Part shown: positions 35,339 to 47,057 of the stretch, piece after piece
Layout: every line of letters begins with the position of its first letter
Numbering within the stretch: position 1 is the first letter of the stretch
DNA from: Myrmaecium sp. VS I D KN 1
Taxonomy: Eukaryota > Ascomycota > Dothideomycetes > Valsariales > Valsariaceae
Reading direction: 5' to 3'
DNA length: 64,000 bases
NCBI GenBank assembly: GCA_019775845.1
Contig: JADQAV010000015.1
Coordinates: forward strand, 124,001-188,000
Notes under the pieces: model-generated
Told to the model about the DNA's origin: nothing
The model's input: only the letters and a program-made list of their open reading frames with translations
The model's database searches: none
Translations under genes and position numbers: made by a program

Positions 35339-36240
35339 GATGCCTAGGGAGGCCTCGCGTTCCTAGTAGATTGCGCACCCCTTCAGCTTGACATATGCCG
35401 CCAAGGTTCTGTAGAAGGAGACCGGAAGGAAGGGACGCCGGGGAGGAAAAGTGAAGGCAAAGCTGAACGGCTAGCTGAAGAGAATGGGAGTGAGACTCGG
35501 CGTGTTGGAACTGAGGACGTAGGGAGTGACTTTAGAGACATCCGCCGGGGCTCCTTTGCTTCTTTGAGCCCACGTCGCCTCCAGCCAAAGAGACCGCACA
35601 CGGATCGTCGGTGGGCCAGCGCCAAAGGGCAGCGCCACAACATCTCAGGGATGCGGCACCGCAAGCACGTATTGTATGGTAAGCTATGCACGCCGTATTA
35701 GAAGTTTTCAATTACTACTGTGCGGCGCCGGACAAGAACTACTAGTACTTAGGGATCGGGGATCAGTCGCACACTAGTACTCATTACTCACTTATTTCGA
35801 CCTTCACATCGTTTATTAGAGAGTTATTCATAAGACGTAAACTGCGGCGTATCGCCCGCATGGATATTGATACCTGAGGCCTCCGAGATATGATGACGTG
35901 CACGGTCCCTGCCTGAGCTTCGTCCCAGCCACATCTTTTCGCGCCTGTCCAGTCAACAACACCACAACCACCATCCTGCCCTTCCAGTTCCCCCCGCCTA
36001 CCCCGGTATCCCCACCTTCATCACACCGGCCGATTCTCCCCATCGTTAACTCATCCTCTGTGGAAGTCATTCATCCGGGTCCCTAAAGCCGGCGCGGCAT
36101 TACGATTGCTCCTCCGTTCTGGACGTGCGACGCGCCTGACCCAATTCTCCGCTTTGCGTATGCGCAAAGGTCGTCGCCTCACGGTCGCGTCAGCTTCACT
36201 TGCGGGTCAAATATAGTCGGTGTTCCATATATATCACAAG
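35331..36240. promoter_or_regulatory. Divergent promoter PMR1 / RAD21
   Basis: A 910-bp head-to-head region. The RAD21-proximal 120 bp hold GACGCGCC (36129-36136), a 7-bp-arm palindrome (36152-36169) and CGCGTC (36186-36191), all close to the start. These recall CGCG-core cell-cycle (MBF-type) elements, which fits RAD21, but this is inference. No gene is seen. Confidence 0.45.
36152..36169. promoter_or_regulatory. Palindrome CTTTGCG-TATG-CGCAAAG upstream of RAD21
   Basis: Seven-bp perfect arms with a 4-nt spacer, about 72 bp upstream of the start codon and flanked by CGCG-core motifs. A dimer-binding site is inferred. Confidence 0.4.
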
Positions 36241-38149
36241 ATGTTCTACTCGGAGACTCTTCTGTCCAAAACCGGGCCGCTGGCGCGCGTTTGGCTTGCG
36301 GCCAACCTCGAGCGCAAGCTATCCAAGAGCCACATTCTTCAGCAGAACATCGAGGGTAGCGTCAGTGCCATCGTAGAACAAGGTCAGGCGCCTATGGCGC
36401 TTCGTTTGAGTGGCCAGCTTCTGCTCGGCGTTGTGCGTATCTACAGCCGCAAGGCGCGTTATCTTCTTGACGATTGCAATGAAGCGCTATTGAAGATCAA
36501 GATGGTAAGTGAATGCAATCGCTGATAGTTGAGACTGTAGATCTAATCTTCCTTAGGCATTCCGACCAGGCAACGTAGACCTTCCAGCCAACCAGTCTCA
36601 CGTCGCTAATGCGGCCGCATTGACATTGCCTGATGTTCTTACGGAGCTTGATTTACTCGCCCCAATGCCGGATCCGGACTTGCTCCTGTCGCAACCATCT
36701 GACCTGGACTTGCGCCAAAAAGACACCACACTTCTTGACTGGGACGATAGCCAAATGCTCTCGGGAAGTATTGAACAGCGTCGCGCCGAACCAGCGGAGT
36801 CGATGCAGCTGGAGGAGATTGACGACTTGGAACTCGACATCGGCGAAGGTCTAGACACGATCCATGAGGGTACTAGCATTGAGATTGGACGAGACGCGCC
36901 GCTTGCCAGAGCACCCTCAGAGGAATTTGAAGCAACCCCGAAGCCTTTGGAAGACGACGACGTGATCTTGGATTTTGGCGAGGATGTAGATACCTCTGCC
37001 TTCCCTGAGCGAGGTCTTTCCGTTGCTGGTGATGATGATATGCCTATGGGTGGAACGGATTTGCCGACTACGACTGATCTTCCGGCCATGGCGGAGGAGC
37101 CGGGGAGAGAACGCGAGTCCTTGTCCCCTCTCTCCTCGATCAGGTCTAGTGTTGAACGCGACCTTGAGCGGACGATGCAGGAGGATACCAGCGCATTCTT
37201 TCGGCCGGCCGAGGAAGAGGAAGAGGAAGAAGCGCCGATACAGCAGGCTCATAAAGCGAAGAGACGCAAAGTTCTTCAAGCCGATGCCGACACCGAAATC
37301 CATTCGACGCAGATCAGGGAACAGCAGAACGATCGATCCCGTATCCTCAAGCCAGCTTCATTCTTGCCTAAAGACCCCATGCTTCTCGCTTTGATGACGA
37401 TGCAAAAGAACGGCACGTTCGTGTCCAGCATTCTTGGCGAAGGACGCTCCATCGGTTGGGCACCTGAACTTCGAGGAATTCTCTCCCTTGAAGTTGTGAG
37501 AAGGTCTGGCGAACTCAAGAGGAAACGCGATGCGGGTCATTTGGAAGGTTCGGAAGCTGGCACAGCCGCAGCAGAATCACCCAGAGGCCCTCAATTACAA
37601 ATTGAGGAAGATCAAACTGAGCTTGGCGCCGGTCTGGCGGGTGTTGGAGATACCACGTTGGGAGGAGAGGGAGAAGTTCTTGAATTGGCTGAAGAAGACA
37701 TGCCCGCGCCCCATCAGGAAGAAGCAGAGCTGGAAGAAGAGGCCATGTCGCCCCAGTTCGATAACTTCGATGACACGACCGCACCCCTACTCCACCCTGC
37801 CGACAGTGGCCCCGTATCATTGGGGACGAAGCATGCAGTCCATCTGCTTCGTGACAAGTTTGGCGCGCGTGCGGCGGAGAATGCAGGCGAGCGCCAGCGA
37901 TCAACCGTGGTGTTCCAGGATATGCTCCCTCGAGAAACCACCACGAAAGCGGACGCAACGAAGATGTTCTTTGAAGTACTCGTGCTGGCCACCAAGGACG
38001 CCATCAAGGTTGACCAGTCCTCCAAGGAGCTGTCTGCGCCTATTCGCATCCGCAGCAAGCGCGGTCTATGGGGCTCATGGGCCGAAGACCAAGCGGGAGG
38101 GGAAATCGCGTCTCAGACGGCTGCTCCTACCGCCCCGATGGCCGTTTAG
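36241..38149 (+). CDS. rad21: RAD21/SCC1 cohesin kleisin subunit
   Basis: Two exons, 36241-36504 and 36557-38149, with a 52-nt intron, giving 618 residues. The N-terminal Rad21/Rec8 domain ([27 protein letters not shown] to about residue 100) binds Smc3. The middle is acidic and disordered. The C-terminal winged helix ([28 protein letters not shown]) binds Smc1. Rad21 closes the cohesin ring that holds sister chromatids and is cut by separase at anaphase. The [32 protein letters not shown] block is typical of mitotic Rad21; I judge it Rad21 rather than meiotic Rec8 on overall sequence. Regulation by the divergent promoter with CGCG motifs is plausible. The start sits at the first ATG of the conserved N-terminus. 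Confidence 0.95.
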
Positions 38150-38917
38150 CATTGTGACATTAGTCCCTCTTCGTTCGGCACGCATAGATGGAGATATTAC
38201 GGGGTGCGCTGGAGTCCAGGTTTTCGTTCTCGGCGGGACTGCACGTTGGCTTCGAATTGGTTAGGGCGTCTTAGCACGGAAAGGTACCTATTATTTTTTG
38301 GCTTTCTCTTGGGAGTTGGGATGGTTTTTGTCTTTGGGGGATTTTAGTGCGAGCGGATGCCTGGGGACTTTGTTTGCTTGAGCTCGCGGTAGTATTCGTT
38401 GCGGCATACCACCTTGGTATCTGTTATTTCTTTGGTCTCGCGGCCTTGCCGCGAGGTTGTACTGTTCCGTATGCAATCACTGCTGTGTAGTCTTCCCTGT
38501 GTTTCCTTACCCATGAGCTACTATATATATGCTTACTACTTAGGTAAAACCTATAGAGTCTTGCGTTATACATGGATTTATCGATGAGTGCTTTCGGGCC
38601 GAGGCTGAAGTACTCCTAACCTTCGTCATCACCCGCCGGTATATCCTCGGGAATACTGATCACTCCCTGCCACATGACAAAATATGTTTCTTCGTATCTA
38701 ATCTCGACGCCCGACGCGCAAGTTCAAGTTACCAGAGTCCCATGCTTCACTCCTACAATGGTTTGCTTGTCGCTCCCTTGACCGGTCTCGCTTTCCGACA
38801 CATGTAATCATGTCCTCCGCATAAGCCCAACTCGTGTAGTCAATGAGTGGCTAATGCAGACGTTGGCTGACGCCTTACGATCTTTTCTTTAGCTGCTCTC
38901 TTTTCCTCCGTACCACT
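38150..38917. other. Intergenic RAD21-SUA5
   Basis: 3' flank of RAD21 and the SUA5 promoter. It contains a T-rich tract (38295-38345) and CT-rich DNA just before the SUA5 start. No gene is seen. Confidence 0.5.
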
Positions 38918-40240
38918 GTGACCCAACGCTTTCCTACCTGTACGCTCCTCCGACCAGTCCGCCCGCTCAGTATGGCAGCATCCTGCCAATCTACCGGATG
39001 TCCTTCTCCCCCAAGAACAGTTGTTCTGCCCGTTGATCCTGCGAGACTCGGGCATGTCGAAAACAACGATTCACATAAGGCCTCCGCCGAATGGACTACC
39101 GACAGTCAGGACTTCATGAATCTGCAACTAGCAGCCACCAAGCTTCAATCAACGGACATACCCGTCGCCTTTCCCACAGAAACCGTCTATGGACTCGGTG
39201 CCGATGCCACGAGAAGCGCGGCCGTGCAGGGCATATACAAGGCGAAGCAGCGGCCGTCAGATAACCCTCTGATCGTGCATTTTCACTCCGTCAAGCATTT
39301 GCGAGAAGTCCTTGGAGAATCGGCAGATGGGCCTGCCATCCCGTCCATATACCAGTCGCTCATAGAAAGGTTTTGGCCGGGACCGTTGACTATCATATTG
39401 CCGAATCCTCCCCAGTCACCTTTCGCGCCCGAAGTGACCGCAGGCTTGAACACCTTCGGAGCCCGCGTGCCTGGAAACCCTCTTGCGCGCGCACTGATCA
39501 AGCTCGCCGGTAGACCATTAGCGGCGCCTTCGGCCAATGCGTCGACCAGACCGTCCCCTACGGCAGCGGAGCATGTCAAGCAAGATCTGGATGGCCGCAT
39601 CGAAGTTATCATAGATGGCGGCGCATGCTCGGTTGGTCTGGAGAGTACGGTAGTGGACGGACTCACCAGCCCTCCTGCTATCTTGCGACCTGGCGGGATC
39701 AGCTTGGAGGAGGTGCGGGAATGTCCTGGGTGGGAAGGAGTAGTGATCGGTTATAAGGATGCGGCGGAGAACGGTGCACGACCCCGTGCTCCTGGCATGA
39801 AGTACCGCCACTATTCCCCCAAGGCTCCTGTCTTCCTTTCCGAGGCCGGTTCTCGAATGCCAACGATTGATGTCATTGAGTCTGTCTGTGGACCTGCCAG
39901 GCGAGTTGGAATCGTCCGAACAGAGCATTGGCGATCCGGTTGCGGCATGCCCCTTACGCATCCAAAAAATGGTGCTCACAGCCAGCCGTCTCATGGCACG
40001 GAGGATTTCTCTGAGCCCCCTGAGGTTGAGTGCCTGCAACTAGACCAAGAAAATCCCATCGAGCTCTGGGAGGTTAACCTCGGTGATGATCCGCGCAACA
40101 TAGCTAGACACCTGTTCTTCGCTCTTCGCGAGCTAGACAAGCGGGGAGTTGAAGCTATATTCGTCGAAGGCATCCCAGACCAGAAAGGGGATCTCGCCAG
40201 CGCTATCATGAATCGGCTAAGGAAAGCCGCAACAAAATAG
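38918..40240 (+). CDS. sua5: SUA5 threonylcarbamoyl-AMP synthase
   Basis: Single exon, 440 residues. It makes threonylcarbamoyl-AMP from threonine, bicarbonate and ATP for the universal t6A37 modification of ANN-decoding tRNAs. The YrdC domain (about 70-265) shows IPVAFPTETVYGLGADA, the KAKQRPSDNPLIVH substrate/nucleotide motif, FWPGPLTIIL, ARVPGNPLARALI, PLAAPSANAS, GLESTVVDG and ILRPGGI. A linker with the APGMKYRHYSPKAPVFL motif leads to the C-terminal Sua5 domain (ending NIARHLFFALRELDKRGVEAIFVEG). The first 18 residues (MTQRFPTCTLLRPVRPLS) are basic and acid-free like a mitochondrial presequence, and a second in-frame ATG follows at 38972, which suggests dual mitochondrial and cytosolic forms (inference). 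Confidence 0.94.
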   Translation: MTQRFPTCTLLRPVRPLSMAASCQSTGCPSPPRTVVLPVDPARLGHVENNDSHKASAEWTTDSQDFMNLQLAATKLQSTDIPVAFPTETVYGLGADATRSAAVQGIYKAKQRPSDNPLIVHFHSVKHLREVLGESADGPAIPSIYQSLIERFWPGPLTIILPNPPQSPFAPEVTAGLNTFGARVPGNPLARALIKLAGRPLAAPSANASTRPSPTAAEHVKQDLDGRIEVIIDGGACSVGLESTVVDGLTSPPAILRPGGISLEEVRECPGWEGVVIGYKDAAENGARPRAPGMKYRHYSPKAPVFLSEAGSRMPTIDVIESVCGPARRVGIVRTEHWRSGCGMPLTHPKNGAHSQPSHGTEDFSEPPEVECLQLDQENPIELWEVNLGDDPRNIARHLFFALRELDKRGVEAIFVEGIPDQKGDLASAIMNRLRKAATK

Positions 40241-40545
40241 TCAACCTTACTTATACCCTCAATACAAACTGATTCTTTTCGAAAAGACTGTCTCTGGTAT
40301 CTCAGCACAGGGCAAAAGCAAGGATTTTCGCAGCTCCATGAACATGGTAGCTTCTTGCGGTAATGACTGTGGTTTCCCTGAAAACGCCTTCCAATGTGAA
40401 CTCCTTCCGAACTGAGATACATGGTACCTCTTTGCCAGATACGAAACCCACGTTTGATTCCACCGAGTACCATCCAAGACCATATCACTTCACCGGCAGC
40501 TCTTTGACTACATCATCTATCCGTCCTTCATCCTAGCAAACCACC
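40241..40545. other. Short intergenic SUA5 / secreted-protein gene
   Basis: 305 bp holding both the SUA5 3' end and the next promoter; no specific element is recognised. Confidence 0.5.
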
Positions 40546-41463
40546 ATGCATATTTCCCTCGCCCTACTGGCGCTGCCAGTCCTTTCGCCAATCCTCGTAG
40601 CCGCCGACGCTCTTTCCGACTGGGCTAACCTCCGCGCGATCGTCTACAGCGCAGCATACTCCATCAGCCCATGGCCGAACGCAACAGTCATCCCGCCACT
40701 CAACACCATCCCACAGCTTGCAAGTCATCCTCCATATGAGCCAGCCAGCCGGAAAGGAAGAGAGACTGACGACACTAGTCCATCCCTCTGTGGCTCGCCA
40801 ACGTCACCTCGCATATTTTGCTGTCCAAAGCGAGATTGGATATCAATCCGGTATGAAGAACTAGCACAGTTACGCACGGAAGGAGAGATACAGGCGGTGA
40901 CAGGAAGGCAGGGGAGGAGCGAAAGAGAAGCAACGATAAGTTGGAGAGACAGCTTACGGATCATCCAGGCCGCATTCATCAACGGTTCCAGTACGCCCAT
41001 GGACGGGCCCTACACCGACGTAAGTCTCCGTCCGTCCGTCGTTCGCCGGACCTCTCGCGTGTCGTCGTAGTCATCACACGCATACAAGATGGGAAAACAA
41101 AGGTTGGCGGTGGCAGTAACCGTGTTTCTGCTAGTACGTCGACGCAATCCCAACCCTAGCGGCCGCCGTCGGCGAGAGGGGCCGAACGTGGCATCTCCAG
41201 CTCAACGCCCCCGTGTATATCGCCTTGCGCATCCTGGCCCAAGCGGTCGATGTAAGACCTCCTCGGATCCCCATGCTATCGGGCACAATGAACAGCATTA
41301 ACAACGTTGACTGTTGGAACAGGCGTACGGCGACGACCTCCGGCGGCGGAACGTGACGAGCGCCCGAGCCGTGCTCCGCGAGATCCGCGCGGAAGGATCG
41401 TTGGTGGACGCGCAGGGCTATTGGGATCGGTTGCTGAATCTCCCCGGGCGAAAACGGTCCTGA
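40546..41463 (+). CDS. Small secreted protein, five exons, cysteine-free
   Basis: I infer five exons: 40546-40719, 40779-40850, 40969-41019, 41135-41251 and 41323-41463, all joined in phase 0, giving 184 residues. The N-terminus (MHISLALLALPVLSPILVAA) is a clear signal peptide. The mature protein has no cysteine, four N-glycosylation sequons (NAT, NVT, NGS, NVT) and amphipathic helices (LWLANVTSHILLSKARL, APVYIALRILAQAVDAYGDDL). The first intron only keeps frame if it starts with GC (GCAAGT, the usual GC-AG donor); the GT three bases on would shift into an Arg/Pro-rich frame. The other introns have GT-AG ends. I do not recognise the family; a role outside the cell or in the secretory pathway is all the sequence supports. 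Confidence 0.7.
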
Positions 41464-42034
41464 CTTGGCGAGGTGGATGATGGTGGTGTTGGGGCATAGC
41501 TGTTATCTGTACTCGAGAACCGAATTCTGCCCGGCCGGAAACCTAGCCGTTATTTGAGGCCAGTCCGACTTTTGGTATCCGTTAGGTTTGCCTTTGCAAG
41601 CAGTGCTCGCGAATACATATCGCCTACTTGATGTGAAAGCGCACCGGAAGGTATTGTTTGACAGAAGGACAGAATTGAAATTTATCATTACTAAATCGAT
41701 GGTATATGATGGACTCTTGAGGGTATGCAGTTCGAACCGAGCCCCGGTCTATAGATGAACGTGAGGGAAATACTAGATATGAAACCTTAAATGCGTAGCA
41801 GACAATGTGAGGGAATAGAATGCTGTCGGACTGGACCTCCCAAAAACGTCTTCCGGATAGAACAAAGGAAATGGGATATCATGAAGGTATGAACGGCGCC
41901 TCGAACACATCAAGCTGATGTGGCAGCCGTCAATAAATAGAAAAATAGTTCATAACAAGAGGTGGCTTCGGTTTGGATAAGCGCGCGGTAGGCTTACCAT
42001 GAACCTCTCTTCGGGCTCAGGGGTCACTGAGCGT
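41464..42034. other. Convergent intergenic region
   Basis: 3' flanks of the secreted-protein gene and the MIT-domain gene; AT-richer than its surroundings, no gene seen. Confidence 0.5.
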
Positions 42035-45000
42035 TCATATCAGGACCCACTCGCTCCCTCTTTTGATGAACTTGTCAAGCATCAGGGTTATGTCATTGAG
42101 GACGAAGCGGCAGACGTAAAACCCGAAGAACTCAGATGCATGCCGGACGCTCAGCTCCAGACCGACATGCGTAGGTGACGATTGCTTGAGCCCCGGATCC
42201 TCAACCTGACGGGCGATCTGATCTGCGAGTGGGAATCAGAACTTCAGTTTACGGAAAGTAGAGGGAGCGCATAGGATGGATAGAAACATACCTAATATCT
42301 GTGCTGCATCAAACAACCGCGCCAGGGCACTCATGTAGGTCGCGTTCGGGCCGGAGAAGTCCACCTGAGAGAGGTCCCGCTTCGCGAAGCGAATGTTTGG
42401 TATCGATGTCATTGGTAAAGAACTCATCGTGAGCGAGTCTTTGGGAGTGTCCTTCGGAACAGCCGGAGTGTTCAACCCTACGGCGGAGTTTTTCGACCGA
42501 AGCTTCCGCCATGAGCTAAGATAGCTCTTACTCTGCGAGACAGCGCTCCTGGCAAGACTTTCAGAACCTGTCTCCGTGCCGGCCGAGCCTCCGGCCATTT
42601 GCGCCTCTCGAAACAGTGCGGAAACTCCATTCACGCCGACTTCATTCCCAAGCTTCTTGCTGAGGTTGACCTGCACCTGATCTAAAACGGCTTCCAGAGC
42701 TTGAATTTCTTCCAGTACCGCGTCCGCGTCAAGAGTATCGACACCGGACAGCTTGAGCAAAGCAGCTGTAAGTAGATCGCAATTCGAAACTTTGTCATCT
42801 ACACACTTGATCTTGACTCCTTTCACTCGCCAGACATCACGCGGAACGAACAACTTCGTCGATAGATATCCTCCGCGGGGGTGGGCTATGGTCTGGTAGA
42901 GGCAGCGCATGAGCCAGAACGGCCTGAGAAGATGCGATTCTGGACACGGCTCGAGCGGTATGGGTGCATTGTGAGCAAGTGGATTCGGCGTTCCCGGACT
43001 ATGAGGAGCGTGGATGTCGCTTTCAAAGAGATGCAGACCTCCGGTGGGGATACCGTCTATCACAAACGTAGGAACCGTTGGAGTGGACGTCAACTGTGGA
43101 ATGCTTTGCTTTCGAGCGAAGCTTGAGAATGTTGTACTAAGAGGGGTTCCCAGCGACATGTCGGATCCATCAGGGCTTGAAATTGACATGTTCCGATTCT
43201 TGAGACTGAGCGAGGACTTGTTCTTCCTCAAGGGAACGGTGATCGGCGGCTTGCCATTCGATTTATGCGTTCCAGGTGAGTGAGGCACAACAGGCTGGTC
43301 TGACGAGGAGCCTTGAGGCAGCGGCATAGCTGAAGAGGAGGCAGTAAGCGTGGCGTCGTTGACCTTTGACGAATTCGCCAGAGCCGGGGATATATGGTGG
43401 TGCGGCACCTTCGACTTCGCGGCTGTGGAGGTCATGGTTGGAAATGAATCTGGAGTGTGTTGGGCCATGGCCGGTGCTGGCAAGGCTGACTTTGAAAGCG
43501 ATCTAGACAACATCCGAGCATGTGCTGAATCGGCAGGCTCCCTGGCGTCTCTTTCTACTACGGACTTCTGGGAATCAACCACGTTCATGGACGTCTCTAT
43601 CTTGAGCTGCTTCGAATTCAAGCCAGAGAGTCTTCGACTACGTACGTTCCCGCCGACATTGCCCAAAGAACTTGGCGGCCGATCTGTAGCGGATGATTGA
43701 TCATGTACCGGCATGATGTCAGCGCTGGCGGAATCATGGTGATCGCTTATCGAGATCGTTGCGGATGAACCGTGTGGTCCATGTGTGCGGAAGGGTCTGT
43801 CTATTTCAGTGAGCGTTGAAAGCGGTATTCCCCCTGTGGTATGATGAGAGAAGTTTGAGCTGTTCCAGGTCCCCGCAGAAAAGCTGCTTGAACCAGACTC
43901 TCTAGGTAAGGCTGACTTGTTCTGCAAGTCGAAATCAAAACCGTCAAGCATATACTCCTTGGTTACTTCGTCCAACATTCGCTCCTCCTCGTCTGCTTCG
44001 TCGCCAGAGTAGTCAAAGCTGGTGCCAGTATGGCTCGCTTCGGCGAGTAACGTGTTTCTGTGTCGAGACTTCGCTGCTGCTATTGCCTCCTCCCGTTTGA
44101 CTTCACTGAGTTCTTCTTGAAGGAGACTTTGCTTTCGGAGGGCAAGAGGCGATATGTTTCTACCTTCAGCCATCTCGATTCTATCTTCAAAAGGCTCGAA
44201 GCCTTCATCGTATGCGGCCTCCACGGCGGCATCCAGAGCAGCATCGAACTCGGCTTCCGTATCGTTAATGTGCATATACTTTTGACGAAGGCCTTCCCGA
44301 GAAGAGATGGAATGGACAGATGAAGAGCATGACGACCCATCTGATTCGTCTATCGTATCAAGCCAGGATATGGATTCGTGGCTCACATGTCTGTCATCAT
44401 TCTGACGGGGAGCGATATCGTGTTCGAACTCGTCTTCAAGTGGTGCACCCCCGAATTTCCGCGTAGGCGATACTGGGCGTCTGGGCGACAACGGCGGCGG
44501 CATGTATTTATTATGAAGAGAGGCATCGAGACTTGGGACTCGCCGTAACGATACCTCTGAATCCTCGGGATCACCATCTGCTTGCGGCAGATAAGCGCCC
44601 CCTAAGGAGTCCTGACTAACTCTTTCACCACCATAGCCAGAAATGGACACCGAAGCTCTAGAATCGAACTCTGCAGATCCGCTCGCGCCTGAGAACTTGG
44701 TTGGTTGTGCGTTTGAAGGATCATTGGAAGAGCGTCTTCGAGTTTCCCTCTCTGTTGCGACAGTCCCCTCGATGTTGTCATAGTGGGTAGCTTCTGGAAG
44801 CACTGCCTGCACATCTGTACTCATGGACTCATTGCTCATGGGCCTTGCCGGTAAAGATTTCCCAGTCGTGGACTGGAATGCCGGATTTAAGTCCTGTAAC
44901 TCTTGTATCCTATTGGTATAGGTGATTCTCTGCAGGCATTTACTTAGCGTGGGAACTGCACATATGCCGACTTGGAGTCTTACTATAGCCTCTAATTTCC

Positions 45001-46051
45001 TCCGATCATCTTCTCCGGAGCTTCGGTGCATCACTTGCTGTAACAATCTGCATGCGTCCCCATATGCCTCCATAGCACCCTCAAAATTCTGAGCGTTATC
45101 TAGGAGAACCGCGGTATTGGCTTTCTGTAAAGCCCTAGAAAGCATAGTCTTTTTGTCCTTCTCCCGCCTTTCTTTGTTACGGGGTGGTGAAAGGGTTCCA
45201 TTGCCCATATCTTGCTTCTTGTAGTCCACGTCACCCTTCCCACGCGAGCTACCTTGAGCACTCTTACTGCCATAGCCCAGATCCTTCGAAAGCTTATCCC
45301 GGGGCGTCACTTCTGGTACTCTGGACTTCTGCCCGAATCGCAACTCATGTAGCGGTTCGCCATTTATCTGATCCTGCCACGCAGTCGAGTCGGTATCGCG
45401 GGAAGAAGACCTGGATAAACTCCGTCCTTGGGGCCGCTGCGAAGGAACTCGTTTCGTCGAAGCATTGGAAACATTATATATGGGGTTACCGGCTTGATAA
45501 GCACCACCCTCGAGCGGGGGCTCAGCTGGTCCTGAGGTAGAGCCTATATCAGAACGAACTGAGGATTTATACGTGGTGGAGCGCAAGAACAGATCGTTCG
45601 AGTCCATAGAAGGCCGCGGTTCCGGACTGTCCCCTGGAGCTTGCGGGTGTGAGACCGATCGAGAATGATCGTAGATATTCCATGCGGAACTTTTTCTAGG
45701 CGGCGAGTTTTGGCACCCGTCAGAGGCGTCATTGGAAGTCGGTTTGTGACCTATCCTGAGATCCCCATCACCAAGGTGCCGAGCTGATGATTGACTAGAT
45801 GTTGTCGACTGGGACCAGCGATTCAGGTTGCCCATACCCTCCTCAATAGCGCCGGCAGTACCATTGAGACCATGTGCTGCAGCAGTCTGCGCCGGGCCCT
45901 CTGCATCAGAGTTATTGCCAGCAGTGGGATAAGTTGCCCCGTGTTTCTTGTCGTGTTTCTTGGTTGATCGCGACGTTGTGATGAAGTCTGAGCGGCCGCC
46001 CTCACGAGTGGAGGGTGGGGGGATCCCGGCTTTGGGGGAGGTTGGAAGCAT
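42035..46051 (-). CDS. MIT-domain protein, large and mostly disordered
   Basis: Three exons on the minus strand: 46051-44984, 44929-42292 and 42222-42035, giving 1297 residues. The only recognisable domain is an MIT domain at about 300-370 (SRALQKANTAVLLDNAQNFEGAMEAYGDACRLL, then TYTNRIQELQ), which in other proteins binds ESCRT-III tails. A stop-free 54-nt intron lies inside it. The long middle is Ser-rich with charged coiled-coil bits (EELSEVKREEAIAAAKSRHR). A C-terminal globular region starts near FWLMRCLYQTIAHPRGGYLS, includes LEEIQALEAVLDQVQVNLSKKLG, and continues past a 69-nt intron into exon 3 (DQIARQVEDPGL ... FVLNDITLMLDKFIKRG). I recognise a filamentous-fungal MIT protein but not a characterised gene; a role in endosomal sorting or septation is inference. 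Codon use is less GC-biased than in CNS1. Confidence 0.82.
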
Positions 46052-47057
46052 GCTTCGCTGTAGAAAGCGTCGACGTGTCGTTCGTGTCAGATGGCTAACG
46101 CGCGGCTATGCGCATATGGGCCAATGTTCATGCGTTTCGTCGAATGCGAGCAGGCGGCATTAGAAAGGGGAGAGGCGCAACATGGGCTGTGGTGTGGTGA
46201 GAGCAGCGCGTGAACTGCAGAACAGTAAGTGGGAGAAAGGAGCCCGCGGAACTTCAGCGACAAGGCGGTAAGTGGCGCAAGGTCTGCGATGTTGGAGAAC
46301 TGTGAGCGGAGGAGAGGTGAGGGTTGAAGTCTGGCTATGGATACGCGGGTTGCAGCTCCATAGGGTCTCCGGGGTCCCTGAAGTTTGAGGTGGGTTTGGG
46401 GTTCCCGCTGCCCTCCGCACTAATTGTGACCCTAGGACAGCCGTGCCAGGCATGCCAGGTCGCCAGGGTCCGCAGTAGGGCACAAGCACAACGATAAATA
46501 ATACAGCACTTCAGATGTCATGAATCGGAGCGGTCGTGCGAGAGAAATCCAACCAACATAATAACATTCTGTTGGAAGCTGCAGGAGGGAAAGAAGGAGG
46601 AGGGGAATGACGGGAGGGAATACTATGCGGCAATAAGTAGCTTAGGCCCGCAGCATCAGCCTGTTTACGTGATCAGTCTCACATGTATTCCATATAATCA
46701 CAACCATTTACGTGAGCATCTGGACGAAAGCAATCTCCGCTTTAGAGCTCTTAGGCTCTTCGCAGACACTGATCAACCGGACAATTCGTCAATAATCGTA
46801 CTGGATATCATATAAAAAAAGAATCGAGCTAGAAGATTCTCGGTTGTAGCGTCCGAAACCGAGTGACTTGCGGATCATATGGTCAGTACGGTCATGTCGG
46901 TAATCAAGAAGACTTGCAGTTGCTTTCCTCTGCGTTTCTTGCACGAGGCTTTAGCAATCCCTTCAACCCAAGATATAAACCTGAGCGGGTGCCCATCGCC
47001 CAGTAAGACTTCAGAGGCAAGACCGGGATTTTGTTTGACTTGCACTCAATTCGCAAT
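46052..47057. promoter_or_regulatory. Promoter of the MIT gene and 3' flank of CSN3
   Basis: About 1 kb between two minus-strand genes. No gene is seen. Purine-rich sequence on + at 46580-46620 and AT-richer DNA near 46690-46840. Confidence 0.45.

Noticed and set aside
41728-41760. GTTCGAAC near 41731 as part of a tRNA T-arm
   Set aside because: The flanking bases do not pair into a T stem, and no acceptor or anticodon arm can be placed.
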